Origin: Saccoglossus kowalevskii
Lineage: Eukaryota; Hemichordata; Enteropneusta; Harrimaniidae
DNA length: 64,000 nucleotides
Reading direction: 5' to 3'
NCBI RefSeq assembly: GCF_000003605.2
Contig: NW_003125307.1
Coordinates: 1 to 64,000 of the forward strand
This document shows, piece by piece, positions 63,308-64,000 of this stretch. Position numbers and translations under genes: made by a program. The notes below the pieces were generated by a model. It searched no databases, was not told where the DNA came from, and saw only the letters and a list, made by a program, of their open reading frames with translations. The stretch's first letter is position 1, and each line of letters starts with the position of its first letter.

Positions 63308-64000
63308 GCCAGTTGAAAGCAGCACATAGATGTTCATGTGAGCTGAGTGTTAAATGTTAGAAAACAGCGTGCAAAGTTGGAAAAAACGAAGGGAATGTTG
63401 GCACAGTTGCTTGTATATTTAACCTAAGTCATTAACATGGCAACCCCGCAGTTAAATTTCAAAATACTAAGTAAATGTTCCGAGAATGTCTTATATATAA
63501 GCAGATTATCACAACAGTCAACCGAAAAATTGACAACACACTGCTTACAAAGTTGTGAAAAGCGATTGCAAAGTTAGTAGTTTCAATAGGAATTGTTACC
63601 TGTGATATCATATTAACAAGTCCCATAATTAAAAGTTCGGAAATGTGAATAAATATTACGCCAATTGATGTAAAATTATCGTAGTGTTACTCCATGTATT
63701 CAGAGGTCAGAGGTCAATTCTAGAAGGTACTCGAGCAGGCCATATCGATTGAAAACACCCAAAAACATAAAATAGCCGCTAATTCGGCTTAATTTCAAAT
63801 ATAAACCATGTAGCTGTGTTGTTAGGTGACCGATAAATGTTTAATGTAAAGCTCAATCGGGCGTGGTTAGTCGTTGCATGGGAGACTCCCTGCGTAAACA
63901 AGGTGTTGCATTCATTTTTTTTTTCATCACAAACATTAAGAAAATATATAAGACAACGTTCCAGCATTTTTTGGTACTGTGATGTAAATCATTTATAGTG
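63308..64000 (+). repeat. Satellite unit 68 (partial, cut by window edge)
   Basis: First 693 bases of a unit. CAATAGG/CCCATAATT, ACACACTGC and G in the AGGTCA repeat spacer match unit 58. Confidence 0.95.
63704..63716 (+). promoter_or_regulatory. DR1 copy with spacer G (unit 68)
   Basis: AGGTCA-G-AGGTCA. It shares its other variants with unit 58, so the change probably spread by duplication. Confidence 0.55.

Larger units (their letters stand above)
1..64000 (+). repeat. Satellite DNA array, ~945-bp unit, 68 head-to-tail copies
   Basis: The same sequence of about 945 bases restarts with GCCAGTTGAAAGCAGCACAT every 935-948 bases through the whole window, always in the same orientation. There are 67 full units and one partial unit; 26 are 945 bases and 24 are 946 bases long. 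No foreign sequence interrupts the order, and both edges lie within the array. Units differ mainly by scattered substitutions, A/T-run lengths and a few short deletions. The starting base of the unit is arbitrary. This organisation is typical of eukaryotic satellite DNA in heterochromatin; the species and chromosomal location are not determinable here. There is no protein-coding gene in the window that I can support. Confidence 0.98.

Noticed and set aside
1-64000. Transposon, LTR element or Helitron as the source of the unit
   Set aside because: I found no terminal inverted repeats, long terminal repeats, target-site duplications, reverse transcriptase, transposase or Helitron ending (hairpin plus CTRR). 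An ancient origin from such an element cannot be excluded but is not visible.
1-64000. CRISPR array, rDNA or tRNA cluster
   Set aside because: The repeat is nearly 1 kb with no unique spacers, and nothing resembles rRNA or tRNA sequence or a tRNA internal promoter.
1-64000. Single strict higher-order repeat over the whole window
   Set aside because: Shared variants occur at offsets of 1, 10-11, 12, 13, 16, 19, 30, 46-47 and 52-54 units. No one period explains them all.

Overview
The whole 64,000-base window is one satellite-DNA array. A unit of about 945 bases is repeated head to tail, always in the same orientation, from the first base to the last. Counting units from the motif GCCAGTTG gives 67 complete units plus a 693-base partial unit (63308-64000). 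The mean spacing is 944.9 bases, and 50 of the 67 complete units are exactly 945 or 946 bases long. Both edges of the window lie inside the array, so the true array is longer than 64 kb.

The sequence is AT-rich (roughly one third G+C by eye). It contains no gene that I can support, no RNA gene, no transposon insertion, no LTR element, no CRISPR array and no break in the tandem order. A megasatellite-like array of this length with a unit near 1 kb indicates a eukaryotic nuclear genome, most likely pericentromeric, centromeric, subtelomeric or other heterochromatin. I cannot name the species, and the sequence does not show which chromosomal location applies. Neighbouring units differ by roughly 1-3 percent by eye, which points to active homogenisation by unequal exchange or gene conversion.

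Inside each unit the notable parts, mapped here on reference unit 62 (57640-58585), are: a three-step CAAAG/AAAAG cluster; a palindromic TATA-like element; an EcoRV-type GATATC site; an AATAAA signal; a perfect direct repeat of AGGTCA with one-base spacing (a DR1 nuclear-receptor element); a TTCTAGAA element; a variable CTCGAG/CTGGAG site; two small hairpins; a length-variable T run; a second TATATAAG; a five-step CAAAG cluster spaced 10, 11, 10, 11 bases; and a terminal AATAAA. A minus-strand reading frame of about 62 codons is open in about half of the units, but it is broken by changes in T-run length and is probably not a gene.

There is no single regular higher-order repeat. Rare variants instead show several multi-unit modules that recur at a distance, for example units 47-48 with 63-64, units 14-15 with 24-25 and 35-36, units 10-12 with 56-59, and unit 40 with 53. 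There is also a local seven-unit subfamily (units 26-32). The most interesting signals are the helically phased CAAAG clusters and the DR1 element, whose two half-sites are intact in all 68 units while only the spacer base varies.
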